DNA from: an uncultured Chiayiivirga sp.
Lineage (GTDB): Bacteria > Pseudomonadota > Gammaproteobacteria > Xanthomonadales > Xanthomonadaceae
Assembly (NCBI GenBank): GCA_934525595.1
Contig: CAKSZJ010000004.1
Coordinates: forward strand, 62,001 to 126,000
Reading direction: 5' to 3'
DNA: 64,000 nt
Position 1 is the stretch's first letter, and each line of letters opens with the position of its first letter. Of this stretch, positions 33,252 to 41,281 are shown piece by piece. Under the pieces are notes generated by a model, which was not told the origin of the DNA, did no database searches, and saw nothing but the letters and a program-made list of their open reading frames with translations. The position numbers and the translations under genes are program-made.

Positions 33252-35441
33252 ATGTTTGCATCGCGTCACCTGATTGCCCTCGGACTCGCGCTGGTCTTCG
33301 CCGGCGGGGCGCTGGCCAAGCCCAAGCCGGACGCGCCGGTGACCCTGGCACCGTCCGAGACGCAGAAGGATGTGGTGACCCTGGTCACCCAGCTCCTCAG
33401 CAACAGCCGCTACCACTATCACCCACTTCCACTCGATGACGCGCTTTCCGCGAGCATCTACGATCATTACCTCGAGGCGCTCGACCGCGACCGGATGTAC
33501 CTGCTGGCGACCGACGTGGAGCGCTTCGCGTCGCTGCGCACCGGATTCGACGACGCCCTGCGCGAGCGTCGCCTGGAGCCGGCCTTCGACATGTTCAACC
33601 TCTACCTGCAGCGCGTGTCCGACCGCACCCGCTTCGTGCGGGACTACCTCAAGACCGACATCGACCTCGACGCCGAGGAAACCTGGGCCTACGACCGCAA
33701 GGACGCACCGTTCGCCAAGGACACGGAAGAGCTGGATGCCCTCTGGCGCAAGCGCGTGAAGAACGACGTGCTGCGCCTCAAGCTCGCCGGCAAGCCCATG
33801 GAGGCGATCCGCGAGACGCTCGACAAGCGCTACGCGAACTTCGAATCGCGCATCCGCTCGACCCGTGGCGACGACGTATTCCAGACCTTCATGAACGCCT
33901 ATACCAGCGCGATCGAACCGCACACCGGCTACATGAACCCGCGCACCACCGAAAACTTCAATGTCTCCATGCGTCTGTCGCTGGAGGGCATCGGTGCGGT
34001 ACTGCAGGTCAACGACGAGGACATCACGGTGATCCGCTCGATCGTTCCCGGCGGCCCGGCGGCGCTGTCGGGGCAGGTCAAGCCCGGCGACCGCATCTAT
34101 GCCGTTGGTCAGGGCGAGAGCGGCACCATGGTCGACGTGGTGGGCTGGCGCATCGACGATGTGGTCGAGTTGATCCGCGGCCCGCGCGAGACGCGGGTGC
34201 GGCTGGACCTTCTGCCCGCCGATGCCGGCGTGGACGGCGCGCACCAGACCGTGATGCTGACCCGCGAGAAGGTCAAGCTGGAAGAGCAGGCGGCCAGGAA
34301 ATCGGTGATCACGGTGGGCGAGGGCGACGCCGTGCGGCGCATTGGCATCATCGACCTGCCCACCTTCTATCAGGACTTCGAAGGCCGCCGGCGCGACGAG
34401 CCGGACTATCGCTCCGCCACGCGCGACGTCGCCAGGCTGCTGACCGAGCTGAAGGAGGAGACGGTCGATGGCGTGGTGATCGACCTGCGCAACAACGGCG
34501 GCGGGTCGCTGACCGAAGCGGTGGAGCTGTCCGGCCTGTTCATCGACCGCGGCCCGGTGGTGCAGGTGCGTGATGCCGCCGGGCGCATCGACGTGCAGCG
34601 CGACGGCGCGGCCGGCACCGCCTGGGACGGTCCGCTCGCGGTGCTGGTCAACCGCGCCTCGGCCTCGGCCTCGGAGATCTTCGCCGGCGCCATGCAGGAC
34701 TACGGGCGCGCCCTGATCATCGGCGAAACCACCTTCGGCAAGGGCACGGTGCAGAATCTCGTCGACCTCGACATGTTCTCGCGCGCCGGCCGTACCGGCT
34801 TCGGCCAGCTCAAGATCACCGTGGCGCAGTTCTTCCGGGTCGAGGGCGGCTCCACCCAGAACCGCGGCGTCACGCCGGACATTGGGTTCCCGGTGACGCT
34901 GGATGCCGAGGACTACGGCGAGAGCAGCTACGACAACGCCCTGCCCTGGACGCGCGTGGATGCGGCCGGCTACGCCACCCAGGCCAACTTCAAGCCGCTC
35001 CTGCCGCTGCTGGAAGCGCGTCACGAAACCCGTGCCAAGGACGATCCCGAATTCGTCTGGCTGGCCGAGGACGTGGCCGAGTACCGCCGCCAGCGCGCCG
35101 AAAAGACGGTTTCCCTGAACGAGGCCACCCGCCGCGCCGAGCGCGAGCGCACCGAAGCGCGTCGCACGGCGCGCGAGGCGGAGCGCAAGGCGCGCGGCCT
35201 GGCCAATGCGCACGGCAGCGCGGCCGAGGACGATGGCCTGCAGGCCGACGAACGCAACGTCGCCGCCGATGCCAGGCGCGAGGAGGAAGCGCGCAACCAG
35301 CCGCCCGATGTGCTGGCGCGCGAGGCGGCGCATATCCTGGCCGATGCCATCGACCTGCTTCGCGACGACCGCGCGCTGGCGGCGCAGGTGCTGCCGCCCG
35401 AGAACGATCCGGTCGCACCGGACGCCAAGCGGATTCGCTGA
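33252..35441 (+). CDS. prc: Tail-specific periplasmic protease Prc (S41A)
   Basis: Start at ATG 33252 (MFASRHLIALGLALVFAGGALAK), which gives a proper signal peptide; 729 residues. After an N-terminal helical domain come a PDZ domain (GIGAVLQVNDEDITVIRSIVPGGPAALSGQVKPGDRI) and the S41 protease core with NGGGSLTEAVELSGLFI, RASASASEIFAGAMQDYG (Ser472) and GETTFGKGTVQ (Lys497), spaced 25 residues apart as in E. coli Prc. The C-terminal domain is charged. Prc processes lipoproteins, the division protein FtsI and cell-wall hydrolases in the periplasm, often with an NlpI-like adaptor, which is not seen here. Confidence 0.95.
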   Translation: MFASRHLIALGLALVFAGGALAKPKPDAPVTLAPSETQKDVVTLVTQLLSNSRYHYHPLPLDDALSASIYDHYLEALDRDRMYLLATDVERFASLRTGFDDALRERRLEPAFDMFNLYLQRVSDRTRFVRDYLKTDIDLDAEETWAYDRKDAPFAKDTEELDALWRKRVKNDVLRLKLAGKPMEAIRETLDKRYANFESRIRSTRGDDVFQTFMNAYTSAIEPHTGYMNPRTTENFNVSMRLSLEGIGAVLQVNDEDITVIRSIVPGGPAALSGQVKPGDRIYAVGQGESGTMVDVVGWRIDDVVELIRGPRETRVRLDLLPADAGVDGAHQTVMLTREKVKLEEQAARKSVITVGEGDAVRRIGIIDLPTFYQDFEGRRRDEPDYRSATRDVARLLTELKEETVDGVVIDLRNNGGGSLTEAVELSGLFIDRGPVVQVRDAAGRIDVQRDGAAGTAWDGPLAVLVNRASASASEIFAGAMQDYGRALIIGETTFGKGTVQNLVDLDMFSRAGRTGFGQLKITVAQFFRVEGGSTQNRGVTPDIGFPVTLDAEDYGESSYDNALPWTRVDAAGYATQANFKPLLPLLEARHETRAKDDPEFVWLAEDVAEYRRQRAEKTVSLNEATRRAERERTEARRTAREAERKARGLANAHGSAAEDDGLQADERNVAADARREEEARNQPPDVLAREAAHILADAIDLLRDDRALAAQVLPPENDPVAPDAKRIR

Positions 35442-35531
35442 ACCGGAGCCCGCAGGGCCCGGCCCATCCGGATGATGCGCCCGCCCGCGCGGGCGCGCCT
35501 TCCACCACCACCTCGCCCCAGGAATCCTCGC

Positions 35532-36425
35532 GTGTCTGCACCCGGCAGCGCAGCGGCCCCCGTGCCGCGTCCGTGGGTGATTGCCCTGGCGCTCGGCGCG
35601 CTCTACGTGGTGTGGGGTTCCACCTATCTGGCCATCCGCTTTGCGCTGGAGGGTTACCCGCCCTTCCTGCTGGGTGCCATTCGCATGCTGCTGGCCGGCG
35701 TGCTGATGTACGGCGTGCTGCGCTGGCGCGGCGTTCCCGCGCCGATCCGGCCACAGTGGCGCAGGCTGTGGTGGCTTTCGATCTTCATGGTGCTGCTCAG
35801 CAATGGCCTGGTGAACGTGGCCGAGCGCGAGGTGTCCTCGGGCATGGCCGCGGTGGCGGTGGCTTCGATGCCCCTGTGGGCGGCGCTGTTCGCGCTGGCG
35901 CGCGGCGAGCGCCCCGGGCGCGTGGAATGGATCGGCCTGGCGGTCGGATTCGCGGGCGTGCTGTGGCTCAACGCCGGCGGCACGCTGGCCGCCACGCCGA
36001 CAGGCATGATCATGCTGCTGGTGGCACCCGTTGCCTGGGCCTGGGGTTCGATCTGGAGCCGCGGCCGCGATTTGCCGGCACCGTTCATGTCCGCCGCCGG
36101 ACAGATGCTCACCGGCGGGCTCTGGATGCTGGGCGCGGCCGGGGTCACGGGTGAGCGCGTGACCGCCTGGCCGGCGACGGAGGCGAGCCTGGCGCTCCTC
36201 TATCTGGTCAGCTTCGGTTCGATCGTGGGCTTCACCGCCTACATCTGGCTGCTGCACCATGTGCGCCCGGTGCTTGCGACCAGCTATGCCTACGTCAATC
36301 CACCGATCGCGGTGCTGTTCGGCGTGCTGCTGGCAGGTGAAACGATCCGCGCCAGCGAGGTCGCGGCCACCGTCGTGATCCTGACCGGCGTCGCCGTCAT
36401 CACCCTGGCGCGCAGCCGGCGCTGA
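35532..36425 (+). CDS. yedA: EamA/DMT exporter, YedA-like
   Basis: I choose the GTG at 35532 because CAGGAA precedes it at good spacing and the protein then starts just before the first helix; the ATG at 35472 would add an Arg/Pro-rich tail. The 297-residue product has about ten membrane helices in two EamA repeats, with YVVWGSTYLAIRFALEGYPP, SSGMAAVAVASMPLWAALFA, WIGLAVGFAGVLWLNAGG, and RPVLATSYAYVNPPIAVLFGVLLAGE in the second half. This is close to E. coli YedA, a drug/metabolite exporter of the inner membrane with unclear natural substrate. It is on the same strand as prc, 90 bases later. Confidence 0.88.
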   Translation: MSAPGSAAAPVPRPWVIALALGALYVVWGSTYLAIRFALEGYPPFLLGAIRMLLAGVLMYGVLRWRGVPAPIRPQWRRLWWLSIFMVLLSNGLVNVAEREVSSGMAAVAVASMPLWAALFALARGERPGRVEWIGLAVGFAGVLWLNAGGTLAATPTGMIMLLVAPVAWAWGSIWSRGRDLPAPFMSAAGQMLTGGLWMLGAAGVTGERVTAWPATEASLALLYLVSFGSIVGFTAYIWLLHHVRPVLATSYAYVNPPIAVLFGVLLAGETIRASEVAATVVILTGVAVITLARSRR

Positions 36426-36598
36426 GGCGCTTGCCGGACGCGCCGTACGCACGCTTGCTCCGGGCAAGGTCCGGGGCCGCGAGGCTGGTGCGTGTCAGGT
36501 TTTTCCCCCGAACCGTGTTTCTCCCTGCTGGAAGCGGAAATTCCCTTTCCAGAGCGGCCCCGGCGCGTACGAGGCCAGACAAATTCAAGGAGAACATC

Positions 36599-38140
36599 AT
36601 GATGAAGCAATGGTTCATGGCCGCCCTCGCGGCCTGCGCGACGAGCGTCCTGCTGTTGCCGACCCTGGCCGATGCGGCCGGCGGCATCGAATTGGATCCG
36701 GGGTTCGGCGGCAACATGGGACGCGGCATGCGCTTCATCGATCCGCCCGGCGGCGGAAGTGGGTTCAACGATATCGAGGACGGTTACCGGGTCTTCGTCT
36801 GGACTGAGGCCACGCCGCCGCCGCCGCCGCCGCTGCCGCCGGTCACGCTTCGCATACCCCAAGGCTATTACATCGTGGGTACGCAGTTCCATTCCGATGG
36901 CGAACAGCGCGCCTGGATTGCCCGGTACAGATTCGACGGCACGCTGGACAGCAGCTTTGGCACTTCCGGCTACCTGTTTCGCGACAAGGTGGCGAAGATC
37001 GACGATGCCTGGGTGGACGGCGATCGCGCCTACCTGCTCTCCGACGTCCGCGGAAGCAGCGGCTTGCCCGACATGACCCGGGTGGACTGCGTGGATCTGG
37101 TTACGCAGTCCAGCCTGTCGTGTTTCCCCGGTTTCGGCGGCGTGCTGGCCTGGGGAACCTCGACCACGGGGCCGCGTACCGGCGCCTATGGCCAGCGACT
37201 GGCCAAGGAAGGCAGCTATCTGTACGTCGCCGCGCGCACCAGGCACGACACCCTGGGCGAGGAGGTCGCCGTCGCCAAGATCACAGCGGATACCGGCTCC
37301 CTCGTCGCGGGCTTCGGCACCGGCGGCTATGCATACACGCGTCCCACCTGGGCCCTGACCGGCAGCAATGCCGGGATAGCGGTCAACGACCTCCTCCTTG
37401 GCACCCTGGATGGTCCGAGGCTGATCCTCGCAGGGCATGCGAAGGTGAACTACACGCCGTGGGATACCGATGGCTACATCATCGGGCTGAGCGCGAACAC
37501 GGGTGTGCTGATCCCCGAGTGGAGCCGGCGCATCTACTTCGAGAGCGACAACCCGGGTGAATACAAGAACGACTCCGTCACTGCGGTTGCGCGGTTGCGC
37601 GGCGGAAAATTGGCCTACGCCGGCTGGTCGGCCAGCGACGATGCGCAGTATCGGCCGATGATCATGGGGCGCTTCAACGCCGACGGCAGCTACGACACCA
37701 CGTTCTGCCCTGGCATGGTGCCGCCCGGCGTGAACCAGTACGCCTGCAACGTGGAGGCGGGCGTGGACGAGTTCTACTGGCCTGATTCGCAGCCGGTGGC
37801 CCTGGCGCAGCGACGCGACAACGACAACCTGATCGTGGCGCTGCGTTCGATGAATTCCGGTTCGGCCGGCCCCGATCATGTGGTCACGCGGGTGATGCAG
37901 TACAGCCCAAACGGCGACCAGCTTCTCGTCGACCGGATGATCGACTATCCGGGAGCCAGTCTGGAGGCGCACTGGTCGCGCCCGTTCGGCATGCTGCTGA
38001 ACGCATCGCTCAATGCCGCCAGGGAGACCATCGCGGTAGTTGGCACGCGGCGCTACAACAGCACCGATTTCGACGGCACCCTGACCCACCTGCTGCTGGT
38101 GGACGGGCCGGAGATCTTCTCCGACGGTTTCGAGGATTGA
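36599..38140 (+). CDS. Secreted protein of unknown function with C-terminal DGFED motif
   Basis: Start at ATG 36599 behind AGGAGA. The 513-residue product has a signal peptide (WFMAALAACATSVLLLPTLADA), a short Pro run, and repeated segments of the delta-60 or beta-propeller kind: ARYRFDGTLDSSFGTSGYLF and MGRFNADGSYDTTFCP are two clear copies (pattern R-[FY]-x-x-D-G-x-x-D-x-x-F). It ends IFSDGFED. A short C-terminal motif of the type IF-x-DGFE recurs, in my memory, at the ends of many secreted proteins of this order, and may be a sorting or maturation signal. It is probably extracellular or at the outer membrane; the function is unknown. Confidence 0.7.
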   Translation: MMKQWFMAALAACATSVLLLPTLADAAGGIELDPGFGGNMGRGMRFIDPPGGGSGFNDIEDGYRVFVWTEATPPPPPPLPPVTLRIPQGYYIVGTQFHSDGEQRAWIARYRFDGTLDSSFGTSGYLFRDKVAKIDDAWVDGDRAYLLSDVRGSSGLPDMTRVDCVDLVTQSSLSCFPGFGGVLAWGTSTTGPRTGAYGQRLAKEGSYLYVAARTRHDTLGEEVAVAKITADTGSLVAGFGTGGYAYTRPTWALTGSNAGIAVNDLLLGTLDGPRLILAGHAKVNYTPWDTDGYIIGLSANTGVLIPEWSRRIYFESDNPGEYKNDSVTAVARLRGGKLAYAGWSASDDAQYRPMIMGRFNADGSYDTTFCPGMVPPGVNQYACNVEAGVDEFYWPDSQPVALAQRRDNDNLIVALRSMNSGSAGPDHVVTRVMQYSPNGDQLLVDRMIDYPGASLEAHWSRPFGMLLNASLNAARETIAVVGTRRYNSTDFDGTLTHLLLVDGPEIFSDGFED

Positions 38141-38160
38141 AGCCGGGCCGCGCTGCCCGA

Positions 38161-38190
38161 ACCGCCACGCAGGCCGGCCTGCGTGGCGGT
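38161..38190. terminator. Perfect 30-base palindrome, terminator-like
   Basis: ACCGCCACGCAGGCC followed directly by its exact complement, 20 bases after the stop of the secreted protein gene and 22 bases before the stop of the convergent DUF481 gene. No T run follows. It can form a very stable hairpin (or cruciform) and probably ends both transcripts. Confidence 0.75.
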
Positions 38191-38211
38191 GTTGCACGCT
38201 TTCGCCGCGTC

Positions 38212-38967
38212 TTACTTGAAGTTGTAGACCAGGTTGACCTTGGTCAGGCGGTCGGTCTTCTCGATGCCGGGGCCGACGTCGGTGTTGTGGCGCACGTCGA
38301 AGCCGGCCTTCAGCGCGAGCTTCGAGTTCATCGCAACGGCGATGCCGAACTCGTTGCTCACGAAGGTGTTGTCGCTGCCCGCCTCGACCAGCAGGGTGTC
38401 GAACAGGGAGGTGTTGGCGGTGAGCATGTGCGTGTAGCCGAGCAGGCCGCGGGCGATGAAGTCGGTTTGCGCCTCGCCGGTGAGTGCGTCCTTGGCGCGG
38501 CGGTAGCCGGGGCCGATTTCCGTGGTCAGGGTGGTGCGCGCGTTGTCGATGAAGGTGTGGCCGTAGCCGATCGAGAACGTGGTCTGGTGCTCGTAGGGCG
38601 CGAAGTCGTCGTTCTCGTAGCGCAGGGCTGCCACCCACGAGCTGACTTCGCTCATCTTCACCGCGCTGCTTGCGCCGAATTCGTAGCGGTTGGCCGAGGT
38701 CTGCATGAACTTCTCGGCGACGCCGTCGCCGTCGGTATCGACGCTGACTTCGGACTCGTTGCGAAGCGCCGCCAGGTAAAACGAGTGCTTCCAGCGGTCG
38801 TCCTCCTTGGCGAAGGCGATCTTGCCGTTGGCGTTGTCGGACTTGGCGTTGCCGCGCGCCATCGCCAGCCCGAACTCGCCGGTGCCGGACCAGCCGTTTT
38901 CAGAGGCGGATGCGGCAAACGGAAGGCAGGCGAGCAGCGCTGCGGCCAGGAGGGTCTTCTTCGTCAT
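38212..38967 (-). CDS. DUF481 (YdiY-like) outer-membrane protein
   Basis: ATG 38967 is preceded by GGAGAA. The 251-residue product has a signal peptide (LLAAALLACLPFAASA) and then NGWSGTGEFGLAMARGNAKSDNANGKIAFAKEDDRWKHSFYL, the typical DUF481 opening in which a salt-responsive-type beta-barrel begins. Alternating strands fill the rest and it ends in the barrel signature VYNFK with a C-terminal aromatic region. It is likely a small outer-membrane barrel of unknown function. It is divergent from the PagL-like gene at 39149. Confidence 0.85.
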   Translation of the reverse strand: MTKKTLLAAALLACLPFAASASENGWSGTGEFGLAMARGNAKSDNANGKIAFAKEDDRWKHSFYLAALRNESEVSVDTDGDGVAEKFMQTSANRYEFGASSAVKMSEVSSWVAALRYENDDFAPYEHQTTFSIGYGHTFIDNARTTLTTEIGPGYRRAKDALTGEAQTDFIARGLLGYTHMLTANTSLFDTLLVEAGSDNTFVSNEFGIAVAMNSKLALKAGFDVRHNTDVGPGIEKTDRLTKVNLVYNFK

Positions 38968-39148
38968 TGTGGTTCTCCGTGTGTGGGGCCGATGCGCCGC
39001 AGGGCGCAAGGCCCGGCGATGCTACCGATCGCGCCTGATGCGCAAGTGAACCGGTGGCGTCGCGTTCAGTGTCGATTTGCGTTTCGCGGCAAACCCGGGA
39101 AGGCCGCCGGGTATCATTGCCAGCCACCATTTCCGCATCCGCGATGCC

Positions 39149-39595
39149 ATGACACGCATCTCTTCGCTGCTTCTCGTTGCCCTGCTCCTGGCCGCCGGAA
39201 ACGCCAGCGCCGGATTCCATGCCGGCGCCGCGCTGGTCGATGAAATCGAGGGCGTGGGCAGCCACGCCCTGACGCTGAGCTGGGAAACGCCGACCCGGCA
39301 TCCCTGGGAGTTCATGCTGGGAGGCATCGCGGCGCGGGATGATGCCGCAATGCGTACGCCGCGGGTCTATTTCGGTTCGGTTTCCAAGCGGTTCACCTGG
39401 AAGGGCTGGTTCGCCCAGGGCGGTATCGCCGCCACCAATTCCGACACCGAAGCGCTGTCGCGCCACTGGCAGTTCCAGACCGGAATCGGCTATCGCCACC
39501 AGCGCCTGACCCTCTCGCTGCGCCACCTTTCCAACGCCAACACCGGCGGGCGCAATCGCGGCGAGAACCTGCTGCTGGTGCAGTACGGATTCTGA
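39149..39595 (+). CDS. pagL: Lipid A 3-O-deacylase, PagL-like
   Basis: A 148-residue protein with a signal peptide (ISSLLLVALLLAAGNASA) and an eight-strand barrel pattern. The C-terminal block LRHLSNANTGGRNRGENLLLVQYGF keeps the three catalytic residues of PagL: His126, Ser128 and Glu139, and ends in Phe, as outer-membrane barrels do. PagL removes the 3-linked acyl chain of lipid A and so alters surface charge and immune recognition. Overall similarity outside the last 30 residues is low, so the assignment rests mainly on this block, the size and the signal peptide. Confidence 0.8.
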   Translation: MTRISSLLLVALLLAAGNASAGFHAGAALVDEIEGVGSHALTLSWETPTRHPWEFMLGGIAARDDAAMRTPRVYFGSVSKRFTWKGWFAQGGIAATNSDTEALSRHWQFQTGIGYRHQRLTLSLRHLSNANTGGRNRGENLLLVQYGF

Positions 39596-39677
39596 AGACG
39601 GCGGCCAGAAATCAGGGAACCGGGTGCAGGAGCGCACCGGCGGCGCGAAATCCCCATGCCCGATCCCGCTTTCGCCC

Positions 39678-40322
39678 TCAGCGGCAGCCGTTGCGGCGTT
39701 CGCGATCGAGAAGGCGCATCAGCTCGGCGTCGCCAATGCGCTCGTTGCGCGCTGAAAGATCGCGGATCTTGCTGATCGTGTCGGGGCACGGGCGGTAGTT
39801 GCCGCCGGTCAGCGCCCCGATCATCGCCACGAGCTTTTCCGGCGTCATGCCCTCGCGCAGCACGATCGCGTTCGGCGTGAACGGTTCGCTGCGGCCGGGC
39901 AGCGGCTCGGCACGATGCTGCAGAAAATCCCGTTCGACGCCGCCGCTGCGGATTTCGCGCCGCGCGCCAGCGCGCAGTGCGTCGAGCAGGCGCGCGGTAT
40001 CGGTTTCGGAGGGCTTGGGCGAAGTGCCTGTGTGTGGCGCCGGGTCGGGCGCTGCCGCTGGTACCGGCTTGGGTCGAAGCGCCGTTTGGACGCTGTGCGG
40101 GCGCGCTGGTGCGGCGGGAAATGGTGGGGGTGGGGATGTCGCGAAAGGGCGTTCGGCGGGGAGGAGGAAAACCTCCAGAGACGCATCGGGGAAGGAGATC
40201 TGTTCGGCCTGCCGCGCCTGCACCAGCCAGAGCCCGACTCCGGCGTGGCCCAGCATGACGAGCGCGAGCACCACAGCCTGCGGTGCTCGCGCTCGCCACC
40301 GATCGTCCCTGATCGACACCAT
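39678..40322 (-). CDS. Hypothetical membrane-anchored protein, TonB-like N-terminus
   Basis: A 214-residue protein with one helix near the N-terminus (QAVVLALVMLGHAGVGLWLV), the pattern EVFLLPAERPF and a Pro/Ala-rich spacer. This resembles the first half of a TonB protein, but the TonB C-terminal fold is missing. Instead the last 100 residues form a charged domain with two Cys (YRPCPDTISKIRDLSARNERIGDAELMRLLDRERRNGC). I do not recognise this domain. It is probably periplasmic with an inner-membrane anchor. Neighbours give no clue: the PagL-like gene converges on it, and a membrane protein lies upstream on the same strand. Confidence 0.65.
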   Translation of the reverse strand: MVSIRDDRWRARAPQAVVLALVMLGHAGVGLWLVQARQAEQISFPDASLEVFLLPAERPFATSPPPPFPAAPARPHSVQTALRPKPVPAAAPDPAPHTGTSPKPSETDTARLLDALRAGARREIRSGGVERDFLQHRAEPLPGRSEPFTPNAIVLREGMTPEKLVAMIGALTGGNYRPCPDTISKIRDLSARNERIGDAELMRLLDRERRNGCR

Positions 40323-40415
40323 CCCACCCCATCCGTTTCGGGCGCGCCACCCTAAGGGCGGGCGGATTAGTGGCGGGTTAACCGGATGCGAATTTTCCGT
40401 TGCGCGAAAGTGCCC

Positions 40416-41225
40416 TCAGGCCACCATGCCGCCGCCGTCCTGCGGCGGTTCCGATGGCTCGGACTCGGGCAGCACCGGTACTTCCCGGGTGGCGGTGCCG
40501 CCGAAGGTGTCCTTCCAGGCCAGGTACATCGAGGCGCCCGCAACGGGGATGATCAGGATCGAAGTGACGAACTGTCCGAGCAGGCTGGAAATGATCGACA
40601 ACACGGCCATCATGAGAATGGCCGCCGACGCCAGCACGAGGAGATAGAGCAGGATTGCGCCGAGGTTGGAGCGGCTGGCGTGCAGGCTGCCGCGCATCGC
40701 GGCGAATGCGTCATTTTCGCCAAAAATCACCGCGGGAATCGCGAAAAAGGTCACTGCGAACACCACGATCATCAGTGCCATCATCACCAGGCCCAGCACC
40801 AGCGCGCCGCCGCCCGCCGCGCCGAGCAGCGCCTCGGGCCGCTCGAGCACCGCCGAAGCGCCCGCGCCCGCCAGCGCCACGCCGATCCAGATGGCGAACA
40901 GCACCACGGCGATGAGGCCCGCCACCACGCCCGGCAGGCACAGGATCAGCAGCGGCCCGAGGCGTCCTTCTTCCTTGAAACCCTGGAACAGGTGAACGAG
41001 CTCGGCCGTTTCGCCGCGCGCCTGCACACGGCTCGCCCAGGCGATGCCGGCGTACAGTGTCGGCGAGATCACCGCCAGCACCAGCGACCCCAGGATCGGC
41101 ACGCTGCCGATGACGGTGACGATCAGGCCCATCAGCAGGAAGGCGGACGGGTTCTTGAGCACAAGCTGGATCGCGCCGGTGAGCCAGGCGATGCCGTTTG
41201 CGGCGGGAACGTTGCGTGCGGTCAT
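40416..41225 (-). CDS. BPSS1780-type integral membrane protein
   Basis: A 269-residue protein with about six membrane helices: FLLMGLIVTVIGSVPILGSLVLAVISPTLYAGI near the start, two long helices in the middle, and LLYLLVLASAAILMMAVLSIISSLL near the end. It keeps the charged cytoplasmic segment ASRVQARGETAELVHLFQGFKEEGRLGPLL. The pattern is that of the BPSS1780 membrane protein family, whose function is unknown. It has an acidic Pro-rich tail. It lies 56 bases after gspE on the same strand. Confidence 0.75.
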   Translation of the reverse strand: MTARNVPAANGIAWLTGAIQLVLKNPSAFLLMGLIVTVIGSVPILGSLVLAVISPTLYAGIAWASRVQARGETAELVHLFQGFKEEGRLGPLLILCLPGVVAGLIAVVLFAIWIGVALAGAGASAVLERPEALLGAAGGGALVLGLVMMALMIVVFAVTFFAIPAVIFGENDAFAAMRGSLHASRSNLGAILLYLLVLASAAILMMAVLSIISSLLGQFVTSILIIPVAGASMYLAWKDTFGGTATREVPVLPESEPSEPPQDGGGMVA

Positions 41226-41281
41226 GGGAGTCTCCGAAGGGTGCGCGAAACGGGATGGGATTGCGACGCGGCGACCGGACG

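Noticed and set aside
35472..35531. ATG 35472 as start of the YedA-like gene
   Set aside because: It would add a 20-residue Arg/Pro-rich tail before the first helix and has no ribosome site, while GTG 35532 has one.
33027..36467. Long minus-strand open frame across prc and yedA
   Set aside because: Same antisense effect; no ribosome site, signal or domain, and prc and yedA are clear on the other strand.
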